Assembly (NCBI GenBank): GCA_023402075.1
Contig: JAEXCS010000046.1
Span: 10,480-74,479, forward strand
From: Bacillota bacterium
GTDB lineage: Bacteria > Bacillota > Clostridia > Oscillospirales > Oscillospiraceae
DNA: 64,000 bases
Reading direction: 5' to 3'
Made by a program: the position numbers and the translations under genes. The notes under the pieces are model-generated. The model was not told where the DNA came from and did not search any database. It saw nothing but the letters and a program-made list of their open reading frames with translations. Of the stretch, positions 18,160-26,508 are shown piece by piece (the first letter of the stretch is position 1; every line of letters begins with the position of its first letter).

Positions 18160-18849
18160 TTAATTTTTTATGACAGACAGCACCGTCAGCCGATTCCCGT
18201 CCACGGAGAATCTCACCTCCGCCCCGGCAAATCCGAAGCCGTACACCCGCTCCGGATCGTCCTGATAGGCGGGCCGGGGATCCTCCGCCAAAACGCCCAG
18301 CAGCGCCGCCCGACTCCCCTCGGGAAGAAATTCCAGCAATTCCGGCGGGCAATCCACCGTCAGCTTCCGCTCCGGAGCGGAGGGGGCAAAGCCGCCCGTG
18401 GCCTCGGGGTGGGCATCCACATAGGGGAGATAGGGCTTGATGTCCAGAATCGGCGTACCGTCCATCAGATCGGCTCCCGCCACCCGAAGAATGGGTCCAT
18501 CCGCTCCGCTCTCCTCAATACCCAGTAGCTTTACGCAGGAAAGGCCGATGGGGTTGGGGCGAAAGGGCGACCGGGTGGCAAACACGCCCATCCGGACATT
18601 CCCCCCCAGTCGGGGCGGGCGCACCGTGGGCGACCAGCTCTGCCGCACGGATTCGGAAAACTGCCAGATCAGCCACAGGTGGGAAAAGCCCTCCAGACCC
18701 CGCAGCGCGTCCGGATTGCGGTACTCCGGTGCAAACACCACGCGGCTTTCCAACTCCTCCACCAGTCCGCTCTGGCGGGGAACGCCGAATTTTGTCTGAA
18801 AATCGCTGTGGATATGGGCGATGAATTTTACGGAAAAGCCGTCTTCCAC
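18160..18849 (-). CDS. trmO: tRNA (adenine-N6)-methyltransferase TrmO (TsaA family)
   Basis: The 229-residue protein contains the TrmO signature RSPFRPNPIGLS together with GLEGFSHLWLIWQF and DLMDGTPILDIKPYLPY. The family methylates N6-threonylcarbamoyladenosine at position 37 of tRNA-Thr using SAM, through a beta-barrel dimer fold unlike Rossmann methyltransferases. The start is GTG at 18849, 7 nt after GGGAAG; no better in-frame start exists. A promoter lies at 18891-18919. The gene is next to thrS, so two genes acting on tRNA-Thr are neighbours, although each has its own promoter. Confidence 0.9.
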   Translation of the reverse strand: MEDGFSVKFIAHIHSDFQTKFGVPRQSGLVEELESRVVFAPEYRNPDALRGLEGFSHLWLIWQFSESVRQSWSPTVRPPRLGGNVRMGVFATRSPFRPNPIGLSCVKLLGIEESGADGPILRVAGADLMDGTPILDIKPYLPYVDAHPEATGGFAPSAPERKLTVDCPPELLEFLPEGSRAALLGVLAEDPRPAYQDDPERVYGFGFAGAEVRFSVDGNRLTVLSVIKN

Positions 18850-18890
18850 GAAACCACTTCCCTTTCCTTCGTAAGTTTTCTGTTGTATTA

Positions 18891-18919
18891 AGTATAGCGG
18901 ACATCCGCCGATTTTGCAA
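18891..18919 (-). promoter_or_regulatory. Sigma-A promoter of trmO
   Basis: TTGCAA (18914-18919) and TATACT (18891-18896), 17-nt spacer, immediately after the stop of the upstream P-loop gene. Confidence 0.6.
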
Positions 18920-18922
18920 CGC

Positions 18923-19993
18923 CTAACGGCGGCTCTGCCAGCTTAAAAGCCGTCCCGTTTCGATGGCCGCCAGCGCCCGAACGCCGTCGAAGTCCACATA
19001 GGGGTTGTAAATTGCCTCCAACGCGTCGTGCGTAACCTTTGCGTCCCACAGGGCAGAGACGGCCTCTTCCCGCAGGGCGGCGGACATTCTCCGCAGCAGC
19101 CGTTCCCTTCCCCGCTCCTCCGTCCGGGCCAGCGCGTCCAGACGGATGCGCCGGAAGGGCTTTCCCTCGAATTCCATTCCGGGCCGGGAGGTAACAAAGC
19201 CAAGCCCCAGACCGGGAATCAGTAAATGTTCCAGCCGTCCCGGCTCTTCAGGGGACGGGCAGGCAATGGTATCCCAGCCTCGGCCGGATGCAAGCGTCCG
19301 CAGCCGCTCCAAAAGCGGCCCTGCCAGCTCCCACCGATCCGCCAGCTCATAGATTTTGGGACATAGGGCCTCCACGCTGTCAAACCGCCACACAGTGCCC
19401 CGGGACGTAATCCCACCTAAAAAGCGCCAATCCGTTTTGCCGGACTGATTCCCCTTTTTTCGCAGCTCCCGGGCAATAATTCCGTCCAGCCGCCGGTTTG
19501 CGCGCTGAAGGTCAAAACATCGTCCAGCATCTGTCACCGCTTCAAGCTCCACCTCACGCGCCGCTTTCAGGCAGCGGTAAGCCCCGTTTACCGCGTCTTT
19601 GTTTTTCCGGGTCAGCGCCACAATTTCCTTCCGGACGGCCTTTGCCGCCGTCAGGTCGTAAAACCGGCCCAAATCCACATTCCGATCCACCGCAGCCGGG
19701 TAGCGCGGCTCCATCACGTGGGGCGGGGTGCCGTCCACCGCCGCGCAGCCCATGTCAGGCAAATAAATTCCGTCCAGCGAATCAGGGTCGCCGCTGCACA
19801 GCAGATACTCCACCCGCTCCCCGGCTCCCTCCATCGCTTCTCCCAGAGTTTTTAAAAATGTTGACTTTCCAACGCCGGGGCCGCCCTTTAAAATCATCAG
19901 GTCATATGTATCCTCTCCGGCCAAACGGTCGAACAGGCTTTGAAATCCGGCTCCGCCATTGGCGCCCAGAAAGAAATTGGTCACAGCAGCCAT
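18923..19993 (-). CDS. P-loop NTPase of the PRK06851 type, function unknown
   Basis: The 356-residue cytoplasmic protein has Walker A GGPGVGKST near residue 40 and, in the second half, a degenerate counterpart (LGGITSRGTVWRFDSVEALC) consistent with the duplicated P-loop architecture of the clostridial PRK06851 family. The first half also contains CSGDPDSLDGIYLPDMGCAA, a family hallmark. The family's biochemical role is unknown. ATG at 19993 follows GGAGGAGACGAT and is preferred to an upstream in-frame start at 20023. No partner gene is obvious nearby. Confidence 0.75.
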   Translation of the reverse strand: MAAVTNFFLGANGGAGFQSLFDRLAGEDTYDLMILKGGPGVGKSTFLKTLGEAMEGAGERVEYLLCSGDPDSLDGIYLPDMGCAAVDGTPPHVMEPRYPAAVDRNVDLGRFYDLTAAKAVRKEIVALTRKNKDAVNGAYRCLKAAREVELEAVTDAGRCFDLQRANRRLDGIIARELRKKGNQSGKTDWRFLGGITSRGTVWRFDSVEALCPKIYELADRWELAGPLLERLRTLASGRGWDTIACPSPEEPGRLEHLLIPGLGLGFVTSRPGMEFEGKPFRRIRLDALARTEERGRERLLRRMSAALREEAVSALWDAKVTHDALEAIYNPYVDFDGVRALAAIETGRLLSWQSRR

Positions 19994-20132
19994 ATCGTCT
20001 CCTCCAAATCCGTTCTCATCCACAGATTATGCGGAAACAGCCTGACCCGACACAAAATCAATCCGGTTCTTACGCAGAAGCAGGTAAATTTAAAAAGAGA
20101 TAAAAAAACCGCAGCTTCGCCCATGGTGAAAA

Positions 20133-20173
20133 AACAAAAAAACAGACGCGCGGCGATACAATCGCCGCGCGTC
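20133..20173 (-). terminator. Rho-independent terminator after the flavodoxin-ferredoxin gene
   Basis: A 13-bp perfect stem, GACGCGCGGCGAT (20145-20157) with its complement (20161-20173), is followed on the minus strand by a run of seven T. It closes the long operon that includes clpE. Confidence 0.9.
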
Positions 20174-20185
20174 CAAGGTCTGTTC

Positions 20186-21007
20186 TTATAAAAACAGTGC
20201 GCTCTGCGCCGGACGGGTATAATTCTCCTCCAGCATGGCCTTATGCGACAAAAACGCCGGGTCGTCGAAATATTTCGCGTCCAGCGGACACTTTGCCACA
20301 CAGGCCTGACACTTGATGCATGTCCCCGGAACGTTGGCCACGTTGTTCGGGTCAATGGCTCCCATGGGGCAGACGGCGGCGCACACGCCGCACTGAGAGC
20401 ACTTTTTCATATCCGTCGCAGGTTTTGCCTTCAGGAACTTGGCGGGCTGACCGTCTGTTCCCAGCGGCGTGTAATAGGGCGCGGCGGGGTCGCCGGGCAC
20501 CTGCACAGGGGTGGGCGTCTCCGTCAGCGACAAAAGCTTTTCCGCAACTTTTTTGCCGAAGTCCTCTGCCTGATCCAAGTCCTGTGCATTGGGTCGGCCG
20601 TGGGCCAGTTCGGTTGCAAAAGCGTGCTGGCCCACAAAGGCGGCAGCAGACACAGTATGGAAGCCATGGGCCTCCATCTCCGCGCACAGCTCGGCCAGTG
20701 CATTGTCAAAGCTCCGGTTGCCAAACAGCACCACCGGCACAGCCAGTGCGCCGTTACCCGTCAGCTTGTTCTGGAAATAAGGCAGAATCTTGTTGGGGAC
20801 GCGCCCCGCGTAGGTGGGAGTGGCCACAATTACCAAGTCGCCCGGCGTAAAGGAAACTTCCTTTCCGCGCGCCACGGGCAGGGAAATATTCGTGACCGTC
20901 ACGGGTTTTCCCAGCTTGTAAGCCGCCCCCTTGGCCACAGCCATCGCCACCTTTTCGGTGGAGCCTGTGGCACTGAAATAAACCACCCGTACTCTCTGGA
21001 TCGCCAT
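20186..21007 (-). CDS. EFR1-type flavodoxin/2x[4Fe-4S] ferredoxin fusion protein
   Basis: The 273-residue protein has an N-terminal flavodoxin fold with the FMN loop SATGSTEKVA and a TPTYAGRVP loop. The C-terminal dicluster ferredoxin has two cysteine sets, CSQCGVCAAVCPMGAI and CIKCQACVAKCP, each able to hold a [4Fe-4S] cluster. It is probably an electron carrier or oxidoreductase between FMN and iron-sulfur partners, as in the EFR1 family of anaerobes. ATGs at 21013 and 21007 are both possible; 21007 gives better spacing (9 nt) from AAGGGGG. It follows the small Cys-rich gene by 36 bp and ends at a strong terminator. Confidence 0.88.
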   Translation of the reverse strand: MAIQRVRVVYFSATGSTEKVAMAVAKGAAYKLGKPVTVTNISLPVARGKEVSFTPGDLVIVATPTYAGRVPNKILPYFQNKLTGNGALAVPVVLFGNRSFDNALAELCAEMEAHGFHTVSAAAFVGQHAFATELAHGRPNAQDLDQAEDFGKKVAEKLLSLTETPTPVQVPGDPAAPYYTPLGTDGQPAKFLKAKPATDMKKCSQCGVCAAVCPMGAIDPNNVANVPGTCIKCQACVAKCPLDAKYFDDPAFLSHKAMLEENYTRPAQSALFL

Positions 21008-21043
21008 ATCCATTTTCCCCCTTGTTCTGTTTTCAAACCGCCC

Positions 21044-21253
21044 TCAAAGCGAAAAGTCCTCTTCCCTCAGCCGCGCCGTCTCCAAGGACGCAGGCCTGGG
21101 CGGAATCCTTTTCAGCGGGTCGTATCGAAAGCTGCGGCAGCTGCTCTCCACAGGGACGATTCCCCGCTTCACGCAGGCCACGTCCCGCTCATTGATCTGC
21201 GCACCCCTCAGGCAATACGCGCATCGGGGATCGATGTCCTTGCGAAACAGCAC
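21044..21253 (-). CDS. Small Cys-rich conserved protein, function unknown
   Basis: A 69-residue protein with four well-spaced cysteines: RCAYCLRG, then VACVKRG and ESSCRSFRYDPLKR. The spacing suggests a structural zinc site. GTG at 21253 is chosen because GAGGTG ends 6 nt before it; an in-frame GTG at 21262 would place the ribosome-binding site inside the gene. It starts 24 bp after the clpE stop, so the two are cotranscribed. I recognise it as a short protein recurring in Clostridia, but no function is known. An adaptor for the Clp ATPase is possible from position alone. Confidence 0.7.
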   Translation of the reverse strand: MLFRKDIDPRCAYCLRGAQINERDVACVKRGIVPVESSCRSFRYDPLKRIPPRPASLETARLREEDFSL

Positions 21254-21277
21254 AAAAGTCACCTCAATTCACAGCCC

Positions 21278-23596
21278 TTAAAGAGCCTCAATTTGTATTC
21301 CCTCACCCTCCACCGTGGCCCGAATTTGAGACACGGGGTGCTCGTAGCTGTCAATCATCTTCGCCGCCATGGGGTCCTCCAGCTCTTTCTGGATGGTGCG
21401 GCGCAGATTCCGCGCGCCATAGGTGGTGGAATAGGATTTGCGGGTGAGATATGCCAGCAGTCCGTCGCCATAGGTCAGCGTCACGCCCTTTTCCTTCAGG
21501 GACGTGGTCAGTTCCTCCAGCATAATGCGGGCGATGGACTGGAAATTCTCCTCACTGAGACGGTTGAAGCAGATCACCTCGTCCACCCGGTTGATAAATT
21601 CAGGACGGAGGAACTGCTCCAGCCCCTTCATGGCCTTGGCCCTGTCCTGCTGTCCGGCCGTGCGGTCAAAGCCCACCGTTCCCTCTTTGGTGGCGCTGCC
21701 CGCGTTGGAAGTCATGACAATGACGGTATTTTCAAAGTTGACCTTTCGCCCGTGGGCATCGGTAATTTCGCCGTCGTCCAAAATTTGCAGCAGGATGTTC
21801 AGCACATCCGGATGGGCCTTTTCAATTTCATCGAACAGAACCACGGCATAGGGCTTTCGGCGGATTTTCTCCGTCAGCTGGCCCGCCTCGTCATAGCCCA
21901 CATAGCCGGGTGGGGATCCCACAATGCGGGAGACGGAGTGCTTTTCCATAAACTCGGACATATCCAGCCTGATCAGGGAATCCGGCGTGTTGAACAGATC
22001 CGTGGCCAGCTGCTTCACCAGCTCCGTTTTACCAACGCCGGTGGGGCCGACGAAGATAAAGCTGACAGGCTTGCGCTTGGGGCTGATGCCCACACGGTTC
22101 CGCCGCACAGCGGCGGTGACAGATTCCACGGCCTCGTCCTGCCCCACAATGTGGGTTTTCAGGCGGCTGGAAAGCTGGCTCAGGCGCTGAAACTCCTGTT
22201 CCCGGATGCGGGAGGCGGGAATCTTGGTCCACAGCTCAATGACGTGGGCCAGATTTTCCATGGCCAACTGGGGGTCACCCTTGTCCAAAAGAATTTGCAG
22301 CTCCGTTCCAAGCTTGGCCTGTTTGCTCTTTAAAAGGGCCATCCGGGCATAATCCGGCTCGGCGCCTTCCTCGGCGGCCAGCTCCTCCAGCATGGCAGTT
22401 TCCTTCTCATAGTCGTCCAGCTCCCGCTGAATTTCCATACGGCGGGAAATGTCCGGGTCTTTCAGATTCAGGTCGGAGCAAGCCTCGTCAATCAGGTCGA
22501 TGGCCTTGTCCGGCAAAAAGCGGTCAGTAATGTACCGCTCGGAAAGCAGCACTGCCTGACGCAAAATCCCGTCGGAGAGCTTTACGCCGTGGAACGTCTC
22601 GTACTTGGGGGCCAGTCCCTTTAAAATCTGGATAGAGTCCTCCAAAGACGGTTCACTCACCGTCACCGGCTGAAAGCGCCGCTCCAGCGCGGTGTCTTTT
22701 TCAATGGACTTGCGGTATTCGGTGAAGGTGGTGGCGCCGATGACCTGAATTTCGCCCCGGGACAGGGCGGGCTTCAGGATATTGGCGGCGTTCATGCTGC
22801 CCTCGGCGTCTCCCGCACCCACGATGGTGTGCACCTCGTCGATCATGAGGATGATGTTCCCCAGCCGCTTCACCTCGTCGATCAGGCCCTTCATCCGGGA
22901 CTCAAACTGGCCACGGAACTGCGTCCCCGCCACCAAGGCGGTCAAATCCAGAAGATAGACCTCCTTCTCCCGCAGCTTGAAGGGGACCTTCCCATCCGCG
23001 ATGCGCTGGGAAAGCCCTTCGGCGATGGCGGTTTTGCCAACGCCCGGCTCGCCGATCAAGCAGGGATTGTTCTTCTGGCGGCGATTGAGAATCTGGATCA
23101 CCCGCTCAATCTCCTGCTCCCGCCCGATGACCGGGTCCAGCTTGCCGGACTTGGCCCGCTCCGTCAGGTTCAGGCAATAGCTCTCCAGAAATTTACGTTT
23201 TTTGTCGCCCTTGTGTTCCCGATCCCGCTCCGCCCGGGCAGAGCCTCCGGAGGGCTGCTCATCGTTTCGGGAAGACTCGCCATTGTTAAACAGCCGGTTC
23301 AAAAACGGGAAGGTGGCTGTTTTGCCCTCTTCCTCTTCGGGTTCGGCCGTTTCGCCCTTGGGCAAATCCTCTACGTTCTCCACACCGTCGAAGGCCTGAA
23401 GCATCTCGTTGTTCAGAGTTTCCAGATCGTCGTCGGAAATTCCCATCCGCTTCATCATATCATCTACCTGCGGCAGCCCCAGATCCTTGGCGCAGCGCAG
23501 GCACAGGCCCTCGTTTACCGTGTTATCCCCGTCCAGACGGGAGATGAACACCACGGCCACATTTTTTTTGCATCTTGAGCAAAGTTTCGGTTGCAT
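21278..23596 (-). CDS. clpE: ClpE-type Clp protease ATPase subunit
   Basis: A 772-residue HSP100/AAA+ unfoldase. The N-terminus is a CxxC...CxxC zinc finger (CSRCKKNV and CLRCAKDL), not the ClpC repeat domain, so it is ClpE-like. AAA1 has Walker A GEPGVGKTAIAEGL and Walker B ILMIDEVHT, a short coiled middle domain follows, and AAA2 has GPTGVGKTELVK and VVLFDEIEKAHPDV. It would deliver substrates to ClpP, which is not in this window. ATG at 23596 has GGAGG 7 nt upstream. It sits between cvpA and the small Cys-rich gene. A ClpC assignment is less likely because of the zinc finger. Confidence 0.9.
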   Translation of the reverse strand: MQPKLCSRCKKNVAVVFISRLDGDNTVNEGLCLRCAKDLGLPQVDDMMKRMGISDDDLETLNNEMLQAFDGVENVEDLPKGETAEPEEEEGKTATFPFLNRLFNNGESSRNDEQPSGGSARAERDREHKGDKKRKFLESYCLNLTERAKSGKLDPVIGREQEIERVIQILNRRQKNNPCLIGEPGVGKTAIAEGLSQRIADGKVPFKLREKEVYLLDLTALVAGTQFRGQFESRMKGLIDEVKRLGNIILMIDEVHTIVGAGDAEGSMNAANILKPALSRGEIQVIGATTFTEYRKSIEKDTALERRFQPVTVSEPSLEDSIQILKGLAPKYETFHGVKLSDGILRQAVLLSERYITDRFLPDKAIDLIDEACSDLNLKDPDISRRMEIQRELDDYEKETAMLEELAAEEGAEPDYARMALLKSKQAKLGTELQILLDKGDPQLAMENLAHVIELWTKIPASRIREQEFQRLSQLSSRLKTHIVGQDEAVESVTAAVRRNRVGISPKRKPVSFIFVGPTGVGKTELVKQLATDLFNTPDSLIRLDMSEFMEKHSVSRIVGSPPGYVGYDEAGQLTEKIRRKPYAVVLFDEIEKAHPDVLNILLQILDDGEITDAHGRKVNFENTVIVMTSNAGSATKEGTVGFDRTAGQQDRAKAMKGLEQFLRPEFINRVDEVICFNRLSEENFQSIARIMLEELTTSLKEKGVTLTYGDGLLAYLTRKSYSTTYGARNLRRTIQKELEDPMAAKMIDSYEHPVSQIRATVEGEGIQIEAL

Positions 23597-23670
23597 TGTA
23601 TACCTCCAGAATTACAGTGGGCGTCCGGAACGCCGTGCCGGCCATGCCGGCGTGGGAAATCCGGGAAAGT

Positions 23671-24462
23671 TCAGTAGAAAAGCAGGTCCAGCGGACCGCT
23701 TGCGACAAAAAAGCGCAGCAGATAGGTTTGGCTCACCGTTTCCGCGTCAAAAGAGACGCGGGCGCTTCGCAGCAGCCAGACAAGCAGAAAAATCAGCAGT
23801 GCGCCCTGAAGCAGACCGATGAGCGCGCCGCCCAGCCCATTAATAAAGTGGATGCCCGGCAGCTTTGTGGCCACATCCAGTGCCTTTGCCACCAGATGGA
23901 GCAGCAATAGCAGCGCCACGAAGGACAAGGCAAAAATGAGCATGTACACGAAGGATTCCGTCACGCTGTCCGCCACGGCCATCGCCAAAGAAACGCCGGT
24001 TTCGCGAACCTTTTCCGCCGCCTTATCCGACAGGGATTTTGTCAGCGTGTCGTCCCAGCCCATCAGCCGCAGCAGCTCTCCAGCCTGTATGCGAAGCATG
24101 GAGCTGTCCTCCCCGCTGCTTCCTGCGGAAGACGACGCGCTGCCGGTGCTTTGCATCGGAAGCTCGGGCTGCACAGGGTTCACAGCTCCGCCCCCCGCCG
24201 GGGGCAGACTCTCCGCCTGAGAGGAAGCGCCGCCGCTCATGGCATCGTCCACTCTTTCGGAAATTGCGGACTCAATCACAGGCCGAAGCAGCTCCACAGC
24301 CATAGGCGTTAGCTCCCGGGCCGCAAACGTGGATCCCGTAAGCGCAAGAACCACGATCACAAGCCCCACCACGGAGCGAAACAGGCCCCGCCATGCCCCA
24401 TAAATCAGGAAGCCCAGCAGTAAAGCCGCGAGAATAAGGTCTATTATAACAGCAGTTTTCAA
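23671..24462 (-). CDS. cvpA: CvpA family membrane protein
   Basis: The 263-residue protein opens with two hydrophobic helices around the conserved YGAWRGLFRSVVGLV loop of the CvpA (colicin V production) family. It has a Pro/Gly/Ser-rich exposed insert (about residues 82-120) and then two more helices ending in a FINGLGGALIGLLQGALL motif. The family is needed for colicin V export in E. coli and supports envelope integrity elsewhere; its molecular role is unclear. The start is TTG at 24462 behind GAGAGGTAGG. The extra hydrophilic insert makes it longer than the usual ~170 residues. Confidence 0.85.
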   Translation of the reverse strand: MKTAVIIDLILAALLLGFLIYGAWRGLFRSVVGLVIVVLALTGSTFAARELTPMAVELLRPVIESAISERVDDAMSGGASSQAESLPPAGGGAVNPVQPELPMQSTGSASSSAGSSGEDSSMLRIQAGELLRLMGWDDTLTKSLSDKAAEKVRETGVSLAMAVADSVTESFVYMLIFALSFVALLLLLHLVAKALDVATKLPGIHFINGLGGALIGLLQGALLIFLLVWLLRSARVSFDAETVSQTYLLRFFVASGPLDLLFY

Positions 24463-24529
24463 CTTTGCCTACCTCTCCACTCGTAAATAATTTGTGAACC
24501 GCACTGAAATATCGACCAAAACTGCACGT

Positions 24530-25708
24530 TCATGGCAAAAAGCGCACCGCTCGCTCCGCCGCCAGCAGCAAAGCAGAGCCATCCTCGCCCATCAGCGCCT
24601 CTCGCGCGTAATCCGTCCCGTTCAGGGAGGCATATTGCTCAAGCTGCGGCGTGTAAATCACCAGCTTGTCGGCGTACAGCACCGCGATGTACCGCCCGGC
24701 GGCGGAAACACTTAAAATTTCATCGCTGACATTTAAGGTTGCAATTTCCTGTCCGTCCGCTCCCACCGTCACAAGGCGGCCCACGCTGCCGGACTGATAG
24801 CGGTTCAGCAGCAGGACGGCATAGCCCTCGCCATGGAGGTCATACTCCCGCAGATAAGCCCCGCCATAGGAATACGAAGCGGAAAGCTCCCGCGCGTCGG
24901 CGCTGAAATACACCCCGTCGTCGCAGACCAGCGCCAGATTTCGGCTCACCGTCCCCATGTCGTAGCACACGCCCTCCCCCACAGTCCAGGAGGTGATGGG
25001 GTCCTGTGCCGTCAGGTCATAGAGCACAACACCCGAGGCAAAGGCCCCGCCGGACTGGCCCAGCGTTACAGCCGCCAGATACTTCCCGTCATCGGTAGGG
25101 TAAGCCCCGGAGATAAAGCGCTCCGACGACCGGAACTCAAACAGCTCGTTTCCCGCCGCGTCATAGACCACCACGGAAGCCTTATAGCTCTGCTTGCGGG
25201 CAGTCACCGCCAGCTCGCCGCCTTGATTCAGCACAGCGGCAATATACGGCTCCGTCTCCCCCGCGGTAAGCTGGTAAACCAGTCCGTTCTTATCCAATAC
25301 GTACAGCTCCGTGCCTCCCACGTCATAGGCCACGGCCCTGTCCCCCTGCGCACTCAGTGCCGGAGACTCCATTTTCACCGATGCGGACCAGATGGTTTTT
25401 CCGTTTCCGTCCACTAAGGAAAGGGCAGTGTCGGACAAAACCGCAAGGGTATTGCCCAGCTTTGCATAGCGGTTTCTGTGGGATGCGTCGTAGGTATAGC
25501 CTGTGGAGCCGTCTCCTTCGCTTTTGCCATAGGAAACATAGCGCCGCAAAACGTCCAGTCCCGTGCCGTCTCTCCACGCCGCGGCCAGCACCACGCCCAG
25601 CACCGCCAAAAGCAGCAGGAAAAAGGCCAGAAAGCCCCGCAGGCGATGCCTTGGCGGGCGGTCTTCCTCGTCGTTGTCATTCCAGATGTCGTTCCGTTTA
25701 TCAGCCAT
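24530..25708 (-). CDS. DUF5711 family membrane-anchored beta-propeller-like protein
   Basis: The 392-residue protein has an acidic N-terminal tail, one transmembrane helix (LRGFLAFFLLLLAVLGVVL) and a large extracellular part made of repeated beta segments with patterns such as NTLAVLSDTALSLVDGNGK and RYIAVLYADKLVIYTPQ. This matches DUF5711, a clostridial family with a WD/PQQ-like propeller. The function is unknown. ATG at 25708 overlaps the truA stop by 8 nt; in-frame ATGs at 25720 and 25726 are also possible. It is cotranscribed with truA upstream and cvpA downstream. Confidence 0.75.
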   Translation of the reverse strand: MADKRNDIWNDNDEEDRPPRHRLRGFLAFFLLLLAVLGVVLAAAWRDGTGLDVLRRYVSYGKSEGDGSTGYTYDASHRNRYAKLGNTLAVLSDTALSLVDGNGKTIWSASVKMESPALSAQGDRAVAYDVGGTELYVLDKNGLVYQLTAGETEPYIAAVLNQGGELAVTARKQSYKASVVVYDAAGNELFEFRSSERFISGAYPTDDGKYLAAVTLGQSGGAFASGVVLYDLTAQDPITSWTVGEGVCYDMGTVSRNLALVCDDGVYFSADARELSASYSYGGAYLREYDLHGEGYAVLLLNRYQSGSVGRLVTVGADGQEIATLNVSDEILSVSAAGRYIAVLYADKLVIYTPQLEQYASLNGTDYAREALMGEDGSALLLAAERAVRFLP

Positions 25709-26456
25709 TGAGCCGCTCATCCCCATACCAAAGTTTTGTCAGGTACAGTCCGCCCGGCGGGACGGTAGGCCCCGCCGCGCTGCGATCCCGGCCTTCAAGA
25801 ATTGCCGGAATGTCCTCCGGGGCAAATTTTCCCTCCGCCGCGTAGAGCACCGTCCCTGTGATGGCACGCACCATATTATACAAAAACCCGTCAGCGCAGA
25901 CCTTTAATTCTAAAAGGTCCCCACTGCGGGAGACATCGCAGTAGTAAATTGTGCGGACGGTGGACTTTGTCTCCGTCCCCACACTACGCACCGCCGCAAA
26001 GTCGTGCGTTCCCACAAACATGCCGGCGGCACGGCTTAAAAACTCCTCATCCAGCCGCTTTGGGTAAAAATATGCCCGGTTCACATAGAAGGGATTTTTG
26101 AATGTCGAGTTGAAAATGCGGTAAGTATATTCTTTTTTAATGCAGGAGCCGATGGCGTTGAAATCCATGTCCACCTCCAGCGCTTCCCGCACGGCGATGT
26201 CCTGTGGGGTGTGCGTGTTCACGGCAAAGGGAAGCCGCTCCGCAGGGATACGGCTTTCCGTGCGGAAATTGGCCACGTACCGCTCGGCGTGGACTCCTGC
26301 GTCGGTGCGGCCGCATCCGGTGAGATGCACCGGACCTCCGCAAACCTCCGCCAGCGCCTTTTCCAGCGTCCCGCAGACGGAGACAGCATTTTTCTGCACC
26401 TGCCACCCGTGGTAGGCGGCGCCGTTGTACATCAGTTTCAGGGCAATATTCCGCAT
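25701..26456 (-). CDS. truA: tRNA pseudouridine(38-40) synthase TruA
   Basis: The 251-residue enzyme isomerises uridines 38-40 of the tRNA anticodon arm. The catalytic aspartate lies in GCGRTDAGVHAE, and YNGAAYHGWQ at the N-terminus and ADGFLYNMVRAITGTVL near the C-terminus are standard TruA motifs. Its length is typical. In Firmicutes truA commonly follows ecfT, which is the order here apart from one inserted membrane protein gene. Confidence 0.95.
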   Translation of the reverse strand: MRNIALKLMYNGAAYHGWQVQKNAVSVCGTLEKALAEVCGGPVHLTGCGRTDAGVHAERYVANFRTESRIPAERLPFAVNTHTPQDIAVREALEVDMDFNAIGSCIKKEYTYRIFNSTFKNPFYVNRAYFYPKRLDEEFLSRAAGMFVGTHDFAAVRSVGTETKSTVRTIYYCDVSRSGDLLELKVCADGFLYNMVRAITGTVLYAAEGKFAPEDIPAILEGRDRSAAGPTVPPGGLYLTKLWYGDERLNG

Positions 26457-26508
26457 GACAGCTCTCCTCTGTGATATTGAAGCGGCTTGTGCTTCGCATC
26501 TTCCGCCT

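Noticed and set aside
16113..18173. 686-codon plus-strand frame antisense to thrS
   Set aside because: It runs straight through the T-box leader and terminator, and the composition is that of a shadow frame.
20243..22333. 696-codon plus-strand frame antisense to clpE and the EFR1 gene
   Set aside because: It spans two real genes and their spacer; no motif recognised.
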